NCBI GenBank assembly: GCA_025766275.1
Contig: JAFKAC010000066.1
Coordinates: forward strand, 1 to 64,000
Source: Lactarius indigo
Lineage: Eukaryota; Basidiomycota; Agaricomycetes; Russulales; Russulaceae
Direction: 5' to 3'
DNA: 64,000 nucleotides
Shown here: positions 30,715-42,589 of the stretch, in pieces
Numbering within the stretch: position 1 is the stretch's first letter
Layout of the letters: every line of letters starts with the position of its first letter
Translations under genes and position numbers: made by a program
The notes under the pieces: generated by a model
What the model was told of the DNA's origin: nothing
Database searches by the model: none
The model's input: only the letters and a program-made list of their open reading frames with translations

Positions 30715-33700
30715 GCTCTGGTCCTTTGGCCTGGATCCAAGCTCTTCTCCCTAGTAGTATCTTTGTACCTAAAGTAAACGCTCTGAAAATGAAGATCAAA
30801 TTCCCTTATGAACGAAGATATGAAACGGCCGAAGCTCTGGTTGACACCGGGGCAACTCACAACTTCATAACCCAAGAACTTGTTAATAAACTAAAGTTGA
30901 CCTCACACGTTCTTCAGCGACCACGAGTCATCAGAAATGTCGATGGAACAATCAACAAAAGCAGAAGCGTCACCCATTACGTCGATTTGGACCTCTGGAT
31001 AGACCACGACGTCAGCAGAATTACACTTGGACGACTACACCGATTCTACATCGCTGACCTGGGAATGGACCAAATGATCCTAGGCTACCCATGGATGGCC
31101 TCAAACCTAGTCAAGTTAAATTGGGAAGAACTGGAAACCAACCCAGTAATATTTGCACACCCTCAGCGATGGTTCCTCAAAGCCTTACACTTAGACGAGG
31201 ATGATGAAATCATCATGCGAGTCTGCAAAGTGACCCATTCCCAGAAGCTTGCCGAAGCTGCTCATGACAAAACTGAACGATCATGGAAAGAATTAGTCCT
31301 GGAAGAACTTCATGACTTCGAGAAAGTGTTCAGTGAACAAGAAGCCCAACGATTCCCAGAGCCGAAACGTTGGGATCACGCTATCGACCTTCTAGAAAAC
31401 GCTCCCGCCACCCTGGATTGCAAGGTTTACCCGCTAACCCAGGAAGAACAAGTAGCATTAGACAAATTCTTGAAGGAACACATGGAGAAGCAATACATAC
31501 GCCCCTCTAACTCGCCATACGCCGCCCCCTTCTTCTTTGTCAAGAAGAAATACGGGAAACTCCGACCTGTCCAAGACTACCGACGACTTAACACCTGGAC
31601 AAGAAAGAATCGCTACCCCCTTCCACTCATTGCCAACCTCGTGACTCATGCTCCTGGCAATGACTGGTATACGACAATGGACATTAGGTGGGGCTACAAC
31701 AACATCCGCATCAAAGACAGCGACCAATGGAAGGCGGCTTTTAAAACGAATCGAGGGTTGTTCAAACCCATGGTCATGTTTTTCGGTTTAATGAACAGCC
31801 CTGCCACTTTCCAAACAATGATGGACGATTTATTCCAGAACGAGGTCGCACAGGGATGGTTGAAAGTCTATATGGACGATATCTTGGTTACGACAAAAGG
31901 ATCAAGGGAAGAACATCTTGAGCGAATTCGGCAGGTGCTCCAAATACTTCAAGATAACGACTTGTTCCTCAAACCAGAAAAGTGCAAGTTCCTCTGTTCC
32001 TCAGTTAAATACCTAGGTGTCATCATCGGACGAGAAGGCATTGAAATGGACACGGTCAAACTAACCGGACTGCTCAATTGGCCAGCACCACGCTCTGTTA
32101 CTGAAGTTCGATCCTTCTTGGGTTTTGGTAATTTCTACAAACCCTTCATCGCCGATTACGCGCGTATTGCACGCCCTCTACACGATCTAACGAAGAAGGG
32201 AGCCCCCTTTGCTTGGGGTGACACCCAACAAACCGCCTTTCTTACACTGAAGGAACGGTTTGCCTCACGACCCGTCTTAGCCACAATCGATTATGACAAA
32301 CCGTTCATGCTTCAAACGGACACGTCAAAATTTGCCATTGGAGCTACGCTCTCCCAGCCACAAGATGACGGACAGTTACACCCCGTTGCATTCTTCTCCG
32401 CTTCTCTTCTCCCTGCGGAAATAAACTATGACATCTATGACCGAGAGTTATTGGCAATCATAAAAGCATTCCGTCACTGGTGTCACCACCTCCTGGGAGC
32501 TCGGCATCCTATTTCTGTCCTCACCAATCATAACAACCTTTCATATTTCCGTGCACCCCATAAAATTTCCGGAAGGCAGGCACGATGGATGGAAACCTTA
32601 GCCGAATTCGACTTCACCCTACACCACATCCCTGGACACTCCAATACAGTCGCTGATTTACTCTCCCGGCGTCCAGACCTTGATGAGGGGGTGGATTCCA
32701 TCAACGACAATGTAACCATTCTTCCCAACCATCTTTTTTCACGTCTCATCACACTGTCCACGGATGACGAACGACGAAAAGCCTTACAGGAGTGTCACAA
32801 CACCCCGACGGCAGGGCATCCAGGTATAGCAAACACCTGGGCGCTCGTAAAACGACGGTACACAGGACAGGGACTAAAAGAATTCACGGAACAATACGTC
32901 AAAGGATGCCCAACGTGTCAGATGAACAAGAGTAGGACACAAGGTAAAGCACCCCTGCAACACGTAAACGTACCGGCAGAAGAAGGACCATTCCAATACA
33001 TCAGTCTAGACTTGATAACGGACCTACCGTCTACAGGAAAGTACGACGCCATTCTCACCATCGTGGATCAAGGCTGTAGCAAGGCGACAAAGTTCATCCC
33101 ATGCACCAAACAAATCACAGGAGAAGGGATAGCCACCCTTTATCTCCGACATGTATTCCCGTGGTTCAGAATCCCAAGATGGATCATCTCAGATTGAGAC
33201 CCCAGATTTACGAGTGCCTTCGCCACGGCAATTTGTAAACAAACAGGGATCCAGCAAAATCTGAGTACCGCCTTCCACCCGTGGACGGACGGACAGACAG
33301 AAAGGTTGAACGCTTGGATAGAACAATATCTGCGACACTGGGTAAGACAACAAGGTCAAGATGACTGGGACCAGTACCTGCCAGTTGCAGAATACGCACA
33401 CAACTCCTGGCCACACAATGTAACCAAGCGAATGCCTCATGAACTATTGTTTGGTATGAACCCCACAGTAAACGTCGAAGCAGATGAAGAGAATAAATCT
33501 CTGACGGCAATGGATCGATTACTTAAAGTTCAGGAAGCATGCCTACACGCCACGCAAGCCATCCTAAAACGCTACAAAACAAGAGAACCCCATGTCACGT
33601 ATCAAGAGGGCGATCAAATATGGTTGGATGGGCGCAATCTCAAAGTGACAGCACCCTCAAAGAAGCTGGCACCCAAGCGATACAGGCCTTTCACAATTAC

Positions 33701-34040
33701 ACAGAAGGTCTCACCAGTGGCATACAGATTACAACTTCCCGAAACCATGAAGATACACGACATTTTCCACGTAGACCTTCTATTCCCATTCCACGAGACA
33801 AAAGCATATGGACCTGCATTCACACCACCACCACCTGACCTAATCGATGGCGAAGAAGAACAGGAAGTTGAAGCCATCTTGGGTGTACGACGACGTAAAG
33901 GGCATAGACTGGAATACCTGATCAAATGGAAGGGATTCCCATCGTCGGAGAACGAGTGGGTCAGGAAAGAGGACATGCACGCTGACGACCTAGTCAAACA
34001 GTTCTACCTTCAGAAACGCATAAATACCAAGACAAACTGA
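30705..34040 (+). pseudogene. pol: Pol of element 2, with TGA in integrase and lost RNase H aspartate
   Basis: One frame runs from the slip site to TGA at 34,038, broken by TGA at 33,195-33,197. Protease VDTGAT about 30,843; reverse transcriptase with VYMDD about 31,868; RNase H with intact first Asp and Glu (YDRELLA) but LTNHNNL in place of TDHxNL at 32,526 (catalytic Asp to Asn); integrase zinc domain about 32,800-32,930; the integrase ISD-stop-DPRF stop is CGA to TGA beside the second catalytic Asp; the Glu in DGQTER is present. The chromodomain lies about 33,858-34,020 (EVEAIL, LIKWKGF). FGLMNSP at 31,791 also looks like Thr to Met by ACG to ATG. The protein cannot be made in full, so this copy is dead. 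Confidence 0.9.
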
Positions 34041-34070
34041 AGAGAACGAGCCATCCCCTTCCTCCGTACA

Positions 34071-35048
34071 ATGCCTCTCCACCCAGAACAGCTCTTTTCC
34101 AACTACAGTCACATCGTCCAAGAAGCAGCTGCCGTTGCGCAGCTGTGGATTGCCGTTCGCACCGGAACACACGACGAGGGCGATATCCCTACACTCCAAC
34201 AAATACTCCACCCTAACCTCTTCACTGATTATGTCGAGCCACCTCCACCTACCATCGAAGAAATCCACCAAGACGCCTGGATTAACTCCCAGTTAGCGGG
34301 CGAACTCCCCTCCATTTCACCAATCCAATCTTCCCCACACCCCCTCATTCCTAACAATCACCCAGGCGACAACTGGCATTTCAATCACCCTCAGAGCAAA
34401 CGCTTCTATGACTTCAACATATCTGCCAGTAACCACCACCTGATACGTGCTAAGTATATCAAGTATCAACAATTTGCGCCGTACCCCACTATCTGCGGCA
34501 CCATGGGACGTGGGCAGAACGTATATGAAGAGTCCTTGAGAGCAACTAACGACAACCGAGGTTACCTGGCACTCAAGCCTTATCAAGTCCATGTCTTCGA
34601 TCCGGATATGATGATGCATGCTGACGTAGACCGCGCGCTCCATATCATGGACGATTGGCGAGTACAAGCTGAAGTACAACGCTTCCGAACCATGACAGAA
34701 GACCTTCAAAGCCAACACGACATCCTAGACAAACTCAGGGTAGAGATCGCTGGAACTATGGGAGAAATCAAGGATTCGGTAAGACGGTTAGGCCAGAACA
34801 ATGTCTACCATCGCCTCCAGCAAGTCATCCAAAACGAAAACAACCACCTCATGTGGGTTCCGAACAATGAAACCCGGCAACAAGTCCAAGAACACTTTCA
34901 ACAAATCGAAGAACAACACACCGAACTCCTCTGCCGTTGGTGTCAGCATACCACCCACAATACCAAAGATTGCACCATGTTCGCCCAGTGCAACCTCTGC
35001 AAGCAGTACGGTCATGCGGATGTCAAGTGCCACCAACCCCATCGCTGA
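34071..35048 (+). CDS. extra 3' reading frame of element 2: coiled coil plus two CCHC knuckles
   Basis: A 325-codon frame from ATG 34,071, in the same frame as pol and only ten codons after the TGA at 34,038. It aligns in layout with the Pol tail of element 1: both share an IKxxxxx..GTMGxG block, an acidic coiled-coil stretch (here about residues 205-275) and C-terminal knuckles CRWCQHTTHNTKDC and CNLCKQYGHADVKC (C-x2-C-x4-H-x4-C). In element 1 the tail is fused to Pol, so the separating TGA here is probably another CGA lesion and this was once a Pol extension. It is likely nucleic-acid binding. I know no named domain for the central part. Confidence 0.75.
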   Translation: MPLHPEQLFSNYSHIVQEAAAVAQLWIAVRTGTHDEGDIPTLQQILHPNLFTDYVEPPPPTIEEIHQDAWINSQLAGELPSISPIQSSPHPLIPNNHPGDNWHFNHPQSKRFYDFNISASNHHLIRAKYIKYQQFAPYPTICGTMGRGQNVYEESLRATNDNRGYLALKPYQVHVFDPDMMMHADVDRALHIMDDWRVQAEVQRFRTMTEDLQSQHDILDKLRVEIAGTMGEIKDSVRRLGQNNVYHRLQQVIQNENNHLMWVPNNETRQQVQEHFQQIEEQHTELLCRWCQHTTHNTKDCTMFAQCNLCKQYGHADVKCHQPHR

Positions 35049-35162
35049 TGAACAGACACATAGGAACTATACTCACAGTGGACTGATAAGACTGTGGTGA
35101 GATATAGAAGGTGACTGAGAAGCAGCACAGGGTGTCAAGCAAGTGAAAGCAAGAGAGGTTGT

Positions 35163-35244
35163 CTGGCACACAAACAGTGAGAACTGATGTTATACATTGG
35201 AGGGAAGGGAGCTTACCTGGCACACAAACAGTGAGAACTGATGT
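35163..35244 (+). repeat. 28-bp direct repeat in the 3' region of element 2
   Basis: CTGGCACACAAACAGTGAGA plus eight more matching bases occurs at 35,163-35,190 and again at 35,217-35,244. It lies in the non-coding stretch between the tail frame and the 3' LTR (35,049-35,823), which holds nothing else I can name. Confidence 0.85.
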
Positions 35245-35809
35245 GGACCAGGAGCGTACATGCTACTCTACTTATACACTTTCTGGGAGTGACACTATAC
35301 AAGGGATGTAACACAAGTCACGTACTACAAGACAGTTATTGTTCTACAAACGGACAAAGGAATGGATGTTCTGAGAACAAGGACAGAAAGAACAAGGAGA
35401 GTCTAGAAGTAAGTGATATCATAATGAGGATAGAACAAAAGGAGAACAAAGAAAGATACAAGAACGCATAGTACAATGAAAGCTCTGGATATGTCCATAT
35501 GATGTCATTGTACATGATGTCATAGATAAAGTAGTCCGAGATTGTCCAGATCAAATCTAATCTAAAGCGGTCCTAATTAATCTACAGCAGTCCGTATCTG
35601 TAAGTCCGGTCCGTAAGAGCCGCTAAGTGCGCAAGGGTCACTTATCAACAATCGCAAGTGTCAGGACGAGTGCAAAGTACCCCGCACTCACCGTCTCTTC
35701 TCCAAGCCGTGCCGTTCACGCCCCTTCAGCGAGGATCCTGCTGATGCAGCTCGCCGCCATACGCAAGCCTGCGAAGACCGTCTCATTCGACGAGCCAGTC
35801 AACGCGCCT

Positions 35810-35820
35810 AAAGGAGGGGG
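35810..35820 (+). other. polypurine tract of element 2
   Basis: AAAGGAGGGGG ends three bases before the 3' LTR, the standard place for the plus-strand primer. Confidence 0.8.
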
Positions 35821-35823
35821 TGA

Positions 35824-36187
35824 TGTTACACTTCTCATTCCTTCTCAACTGTTCTCTATGTTTCCCAGACGTCCTTCCAACTTGTTGCCCGCACTTTCTG
35901 TATGATTCGAAGGACGTTCTTGTAGATTCCATACGACTCCTACCAGTAGTACTTAAGGACGAGTTTCCATGTACTAAGAGCTCTAAGCTCGACTTACTGT
36001 ATTCAACTGCAGTAACTTCTCATATAAACATCTTTGGCTTCACGAACCCAAATGATTGCTCGTCGTTGACTCGCGATTCCCCTCTCGTCTTGTGCATCAT
36101 CGCTCCGCCGTCTGATTGTCGGCATTATCCGAACTCCGATTCGATCTCCGACTCGAATCCGAACGATACACCTTACTGCGCATAACA
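35824..36187 (+). repeat. 3' LTR of element 2
   Basis: 364 bp, differing from the 5' LTR at 17 sites by my count. Each difference is a transition at a position that is CpG in one of the copies (at the last two sites, both copies have decayed from an inferred CGCGTAACA). Confidence 0.93.
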
Positions 36188-36479
36188 GGTGGAGCCTTTT
36201 AGAGTGAACACGTTACACGCCAGTGAGGGAACCAGCTTGAGAATGGGGTGTATACCCTAAGAATCTCCCAAAGTGATGATGTGCTAGGTGAATTCGACCA
36301 ACGACAAGGCCGAACAGCTCTAGGCATGGAAGAGACATAGTGGCGCTGACGAAGGCGCTTCCTTTGAACCATGTTGCTCCACCAATCCATCACACATTGA
36401 GGCCAGAAGCGTTACGTAACATCCAAACATCATCTTACGCTCAAGGAAGTGGGTCGCTACTGTTGCCATCATCCCAATT
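36188..36479. other. short intergenic stretch; nothing recognised
   Basis: It follows the GGTGG target duplication of element 2. No gene was found, and no similarity to 45,420 onward was visible, so the inverted-repeat arm appears to begin after it. Confidence 0.4.
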
Positions 36480-39230
36480 TCGACTTGGATCATGGTACCC
36501 TAGATTTCGCCATGATATATTACTAGTACGTGCTTATTGCTAGGGCGTGTACCGATATCGTGATGCATTTTGAACACCATCCGCGTGCCGACCCCAAGAT
36601 CACGCTCTGAAAATCCCTCCTCCCTGGCCTAGTTTTACCCTCGTCGATGCTTTTCGATCTGTGGACAAGTCCTAGTGTAACCTATCTGTCTCATTTCTCA
36701 TGGAGAGCCCGTAAGAGTTGGCCCGCAGTTCGTGCCACGCCACTACCGCCGCCCAATTTGCTACCCAAACCACAGACCTACGACTCTTCAAACAGGCAGT
36801 CAACGGCCACGTGTATGACCTTTACACGCCATCGATCTAACCGTCGTAATGCTTATCCCCCCTTCTCTCCCCTGTCCAATTCTTGCTGAACCAACGTCTA
36901 GTGTCGCCAGTATGTCCATCATGCCCGCAATGCTACACTCATACCGGCCGTACTTCATATATCTGGCGGCCTGTCCTTTGGGCCAATATTTTTTACTTGG
37001 TATTGAGGGCTAGTTCACATGGTAATCTCATCTGTGCTCCAGGAATATATTTGTCGCTGCAGGTTTAAGCAACGCGAGGTAAGCGTGTTGCGTGATTCCT
37101 GTGAGTGCTGGACTCGGAGCTACATGGTTGACGACTCCTTTTCCCTAGGGACCCCAACATGCACGAGTTCCTATCATATCACGGCACCGTACCACCTTCA
37201 ACGTGTTTTCTGTAGGCACGACGGAATGACTACCTGCGACGGCAAACTAACCCAGTGCTAAACGCTTCTCTCTACAATGCGCCGTCTCACAAGACCGCTT
37301 TTTTTACTGATAAGGGATCCTGATGGTGCCACTCAGCGCGTGTAGACCTTGTGGACTCTCCAGACTGGTCTTCCTCGTGGTGTGCCACTGCGACCTCAAA
37401 AACACTTAGAAGAGAACTAGGACCACCACCTCTATTGCCATCGTCACCTCTACCAGAACCAGTTATCCTCCGACCTCCGGACACACACTTACTGACCAGC
37501 ACAAGACTCTAAGCTTTTTGCGCTCATTTTCAAACGATGAGTCGGCTTTCGATTGTTCCAGAAAACGACGAGGAGTCGCTCGTTGGGACCGGTGTCTATG
37601 GGCGTCTCTTTAATGATCAGCTTGGCTGGCTAGGGACACCCGATCCCGCCCCCGTTTCACGATGCCCTCCCTCCGCAACTCAGGACGACAGGACTCTTAT
37701 GGAGCTTCCGGGAGACCATACACACTATCCTCCCCCCAATGAAGGTCCTGCCTCCCTTCCGGTGCCACGACACTCGGAGGACACGTTGGTGACAGTGAGG
37801 CACACCCTATCTTGCGTTAACCAGCCCTTGATGTTGTCCGCATAGTTCCCATTCGCTTTAGATTTGCAGCAACCTCCCTTGCATCAGCCTGAGGGCATTG
37901 AACTTGGCCGCCTCTACTCCTCGCCGACCCTACCCCAAATCCCTAGTGCCGAGACGGACGTCACGAGGGATACCTCTCGCGTGATTGCGCCCCTCTCAGA
38001 CTCGGATGACCACCCATTCATCCCTACTCACCTCGTCCCTTCGCCTGGGTCTTACTCTGGTGAATCTGGCGATCACGAATGGTTCACCGCTACTATGGGA
38101 ATCCGTGGGTCGACGTGTGACTGCGGCACAACGACTCCTCCCTTGGGCACGACGACAATGTTCTCGCCGTCATCCAGTCGAGCCCTTGGGCTACACTCAC
38201 ACCCCTACTCGACTTTGAACGATTACAGTCCCCTCGACCCCTGCTCTACCCACGACGAGGCAGCACCATCATTGGGGCACCATATATGTCAACTCGCAAA
38301 TACAGTAGCATTTACCCCGCCGTCAAGTCGTGCCCCGGCGCGCCGAAACCCCAAGAAGTACCGGTGCATCATTCCAGGGTGTTCCTCTCGTTTCGCGCAG
38401 AGGCAAGGTTTAAACAGACATATAAAGGACGAACATTCACAGCTGAATTCCTGCCTCTATTGTGGCGACTTCGAGCGGTCAAAGGGGCGCTCCTACAATT
38501 TTACGAAGCACCTCAGGAAAATGCATCCAGGAGTTCTACTCCCCTGAGGTCGCAACGAGGAGACGAGGGCCTTGGAATAGCCGAAGTTGTCAAACCCTTC
38601 AACGCGGACAGGCTACACTCGCAAGGTACACGTAGTATGTTAAGCGGCGTTGTACTACAGTTCCAGAGTTTTGATTCGTTTATACGTAACCTTCTATCCT
38701 CTTCCTATCAATTGTAAGGAGCATGGTCCTCCTGGGTTCGAAATAATATGTTTACTATTCGATTACTAAGCGCGCATGTATTCTGTAGGTCGATTACGAA
38801 AACAACTCACTACCTTTGCAATCTGCGTGTGCATCCGTGTCGCTGTCTCTGTCTGTGCCTCCCCATTCCCGCATCTCCTGTTGTCATGGTTCGCTGTCCT
38901 CCCTACCGTAGTGTAGCTGGCGTGTAGTAATACCCAAACTCCCGGACCTTAACATTGGTCATGCAGCGCACAACCCGGAGGCCACACGACCTGACCTTTT
39001 CCGAAACGTGGAACGATATTACGGCGCCTGCAGGTGTGGCACGCCACATGGTCGTGGTTTGCCACAGTCCACGTGGATGTTATGATCAGAGCTGTGCGCG
39101 TCGTTGGTGCGAACATGCTGTGCCGTGGGCATGTGGAGGATTGTAATGAGCGTGGGTGGTGTGAACGTGGTCGATCATAATACGATGTACGCCTCGCGCT
39201 TTGTTAACGACAGGTTAGGCACGCGCAGAG
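36480..39230 (+). repeat. left arm of a ~2.75-kb inverted duplication
   Basis: It matches, in reverse orientation, about 42,590-45,420. Anchors: ATGATATATTACTA then GTGCTTATTGCTAG; GAAAATCCCTCCTCCC; GGGATCCTGATGG; the whole zinc-finger gene; GCAGCGCACAACCCGGAGGCCACAC; and GTGTGAACGTGGTCGATC. Similarity is patchy, with indels, so the duplication is not recent. Confidence 0.8.
37537..38547 (+). CDS. C2H2 zinc-finger protein, copy A
   Basis: Exon 1 is 37,537-37,815. A 54-bp intron (37,816-37,869; GTTAAC to TTTGCAG) is at the same place and of the same length as in copy B. Exon 2 is 37,870-38,547. The result is 318 residues. The first 220 are Ser/Pro/Thr-rich and disordered. The C-terminal 60 hold two C2H2 fingers: YRCIIPGCSSRFAQRQGLNRH-x4-H (C-x4-C-x12-H-x4-H), then CLYC...H-x4-H. 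It is probably a DNA-binding nuclear protein, either a host transcription-factor-like gene or the cargo of the inverted duplication. Upstream sequence (37,290-37,536) is also conserved with copy B, so a further 5' exon is possible. Confidence 0.7.
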
Positions 39231-40242
39231 AAAGGGGGGATTAGTGACACGCCACGCCAGAGTTAGATCGTGACGCCATGTATTTCGAGGGTTTCCCTGG
39301 CACTACGTTCGGTTGGGAGTACTTCGGCTTGACCCAGCCAGTTGTCGTTGCGAACGGTCCGTCCTTTCACATGTGGTCGTAAGCTGTTTATTGAATCAGT
39401 TTCGGACGATATTTGCTTCCATTTCTCATCACAACAAATCGATTCAATTGGGGCATTCACCACGATGAACGTGTTGCAACTGGAATCAACTTGGAAAAGA
39501 GACCCGAGAATTGACAAGCATCGAAGTGAAGTCCCCCACACCGGAAACTTCGGCCCCCTGTATGACTTGTAAGGAGCTTCTTCTTCTCGAGCCAAGGATA
39601 ACTAGAGTAGGGGTCGTTGTCATCCTCGGTGCACCAGCGAGGACTCAAAACACCAACTTGAAGGACCAGCTGATGCTGGACGGACTCACCGAAAGAGTAC
39701 TCCTGGGATCTCGTCGCTGCTCGACGAATTAGTACGTGGCGACACTCAGTACCAGACTGGCATGGAGTATGCATTGCATACTCCATGTTGCATAGCTCTC
39801 AAGGCTTATAGTGTACGGCCAGGTTCGCGGTGCCGGACACAAGCCCAGCCTCAGCCAGTATTTTGTCGATTATAGTTCCGTTCTGGACCATGGAGACGGT
39901 ATGGATTCAAGACTCCGAGTTTGTAGTCCTGTACGTCGTCAAGTGGAAAGTCGGCGCACCGAATAAGACGTACATGATCGTCACATGGCCATATTGGCTC
40001 AGCTCGAGGTTGATAGTTTATGAAAGTGGGAAGTTATGGAAATGAGACTATCTCCGTCGAGAGTAAACCAACCGCTCCCGGGCCTATGTCCGCAAGCAGA
40101 GAGCGGACTTTTCTGAGTGTGCGTTGTACAACGCTGTGGTGACTGGCATCCTTGCTGGCATCGTGACGATTGCTGGCTACAGTAGGCCAGATCCGATGCA
40201 CTTACCAATCCGTCGCCTTCTGGGTCTTTCCTTGCTCCGGAG
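39231..40242. other. intergenic between duplicated arms; no gene recognised
   Basis: Two overlapping minus frames (39,595-39,263 and 39,786-39,457) are moderately protein-like but match nothing I know. They were not called as genes. Confidence 0.35.
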
Positions 40243-41785
40243 ACGGCCATCGACGGTCTCTTAGTCTTGGACTCGGCCAACGCCAGACCAATCGTACAGG
40301 CCTCATTTCGCTCTTTCCCACCCGCGTATCTGCTTCTTCATATCAACTCTCACAGCAGCGCCCTTGCAAAGGCTGTTCGTCTAGAAGATGCTGACCCGGT
40401 CCTTCTTGTGACCCTCCCGAACGATCCGACCGCATGTTGTTATCTTCAGCATCACTCTCATTTTTATGTGTCCCATTTCCGGAGATAGTGGCTGTCGTGT
40501 CCTGGCTGTGGCGTTATATGACGAGCCCACGTCCCGCACAAGTTGACCCACTATATACGCTCACATTCATCCACACCTTCCTGAACATCCTCATCGAGTG
40601 CTTCGGAGAAGTGACCGCCCCAGTGCTCAGGCCTCAGGCCTCAGGGACAACTTTAGTATTGTTGACCAACTCCTCGAGGAGACTTCAGATACTGATTGGC
40701 ACTCCCTCACAACGGTCCCAAACGCTCTGCGCGACATCGTTCTCCCTCCATCTCTTATCAGCAAAACACACACTCTGTCACTGGGGTTTCTGGACCACCC
40801 GTGCGTTTTACAGCCTGATTTCATGGCGCAAAGCTGGTTTTCGCTACAACTACAATGACATTGTCCAGACGCTGGGCGCGGTCGTGAACAAATGAGTGCG
40901 CTGCTCCTCCATACATCTAGATTCTCAACCGCTCATTCAGGAACGGGACCATCGTCACGAGCAGCGTTCTCGGCAAGACCGACGTAAACTGCAAGCTCTC
41001 CGGTGCGGATTTACTGGTCCCCTTACCCCTACTAACTTGCGACTTAATGCGAGCAGGAACACCCGACCTACTTCTCACGCTGAGTGATTCACACACACCG
41101 TCCCTCCACCCCTGTGTCCGGTTCGTACCTCTCTGATCTAGCTCTTCCTCCTTGTCCCGCTCTGGTTTACGAGCCCTCCGTTCTAAACAAACTGAACCGC
41201 TTTGCTCAATCAGAAGCGCTCTCTTTCGTCCCACCAGACGAGCATTTCTTACTCATGGAATACGCTTTGATTTCTCAGCAAGCAAACCCGGCGCAGCGCC
41301 AGCTCTCACAGCCGCTGCCGCCATGCAGCTCAAAGTGCAAGTGCCTTTCACGCTGCGCGCGTCACTCTCCATCGACCACGGCGGTCCATCCTTCCTCCCA
41401 GCTCTGAACAACCGTCTAACAGTCAATATACCGATAACAGGCGCGCTCAAAGACGTCGCCATTGAGCTCTATCTCGGCTCCAGCGCGACGGCTGCGACGT
41501 GCACCGGCGCGAGTGGTTGTGGGTGGGTGTACATGCCTGCGCGACGCACACTGCGCTGGTCTCTCGCTCCCTCCGCCTCTACCATTTCCGGTTCCGCCTG
41601 TTCCGGTTCGGCTCCGGGTCGGAGCGCGGAGAAGTGTACCCGCGCCTCGCGCGCGTGGCGCAGATCTCGTTCACCCTCTCTGGGGCGCGCTGCTCAGCGC
41701 GCTGAAGATCGATCAGCTTAAGCTAAGCGGGGAGATGTATAAGCCGTACAAGGGCGTATGTGGGCGTGCGTTGTGGGCGCGTTGA
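40243..41785 (+). pseudogene. apm3: degraded AP-3 adaptor complex mu subunit, copy 1
   Basis: Ordered fragments match the AP-3 mu subunit, which sorts cargo from Golgi/endosome to vacuole. Longin-type N-terminus from 40,243 (IDGLLVLDSANARPIVQASFRS), VDPLYTLTF at about 40,540, GEVTA...DNFSIVDQLLEET and NALRDIVLPPSL, ISWRKAGFRYNYND about 40,820, VVNKSGT-like and GKTDVNCKLSG about 40,940-41,000, GTPDLLL, LSFVPPD about 41,220, VAIELYLGSSATAATC about 41,457, and the C-terminal SALKIDQLKLSGEMYKPYKG to 41,785. The expected ATG is ACG at 40,243, a 7-bp duplication (AGGCCTC) shifts the frame near 40,630, and other frame changes follow. Short introns explain some breaks, but not all. Confidence 0.75.
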
Positions 41786-42140
41786 GTGGAGGGTCGAGTG
41801 GCAAGGAGGATAAATGTATAGGTGTTTCGAAAGAGACATAAGGAGAGATCGCCGGAGCGTGCGCTCCCCTACTCCCTCCCTATGACTAATTGCGGACGCT
41901 CTCTTGGACGTTGGGTTTGATCGATGCGGGACGTGGAAAACGAGATTGAGCGTCCAAAGCGTAGGATAATTGAGCGCTCCTCTGGGGTAATTGGTATCTC
42001 TCGGCGTTCTGAAGGCCGAACACGCACTGGGATTCCACTGCATAGCTGTGCTGGTGCTGCCATACAGTACGTAGCTAGATTCGGTTGATGGGGCTCGATG
42101 AAGGCCTGAGAGTGTATGTCTGTCTCTTTGGGCTCGTTGC

Positions 42141-42360
42141 TTGTCTAATGACACGAACAGCGCTCTTTGCACCATCTGGCAACCCCTCATGTCTTTCCTA
42201 TCCGTAGAACCTCAACCCAAAGTACTTCTAGAGAACTACTCGAACAGTCTTTTCCTCCAATTCGATACACAAGTTGACAATGATAATGTTGACATCGGAG
42301 CATATTGCTTGGCATATCGCTATTCTTTCTTCCAACAAAGGTACCTCAACCTTGTTTGAA
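42141..42360 (+). pseudogene. 5' fragment of a F-BAR/RhoGAP gene, copy 1
   Basis: ATGTCTTTCCTATCCGTAGA at 42,190 and the following ~160 bp match the first exon of the gene at 49,709 (MSFLSVEPQ, then NYSNSL, FDTQ, YSFFQQR) and stop at the splice site. Only this exon is present. Together with the AP-3 mu fragment it shows that a two-gene block was duplicated and then truncated. Confidence 0.75.
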
Positions 42361-42589
42361 TCGACCTCGGAACTTACTCCAACCACTTACTGTGTACTTA
42401 CTACTACCGCCGTCGCACTTTGGGCGCTCCTATAGGTGGTTACACAATGTCACTGGAGTCACTTCTATAAATACTGAGTCGCATTCACGCACTCCTACAG
42501 CTACAGTGGTAACGCAGCAACGCTTTTGGATTGTGGCCGCTACCGAATTAACGGTTACTTTACCAGGACTAGGACCCGCTTACTCTGCA

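Larger units (their letters stand above)
28584..36187 (+). mobile_element. Ty3/Gypsy chromovirus, inactivated by CpG decay (element 2)
   Basis: A 7,604-bp plus-strand element with 364-bp LTRs (28,584-28,947 and 35,824-36,187), TGTTA...TAACA ends, and the target duplication GGTGG at 28,579-28,583 and 36,188-36,192. Order: LTR, self-priming site, gag, GGATTTT shift site, pol with chromodomain, extra tail reading frame, polypurine tract, LTR. I counted 17 LTR differences and every one is a C/T or G/A change at a CpG in one copy. Three in-frame TGA codons interrupt gag and pol, each explained by CGA to TGA. It is related to element 1 in layout but distinct in sequence. Confidence 0.95.

Noticed and set aside
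39263..39786. Two minus frames between the inverted-repeat arms
   Set aside because: They are moderately protein-like but overlapping, unsupported by splice joins and matching no family I know.
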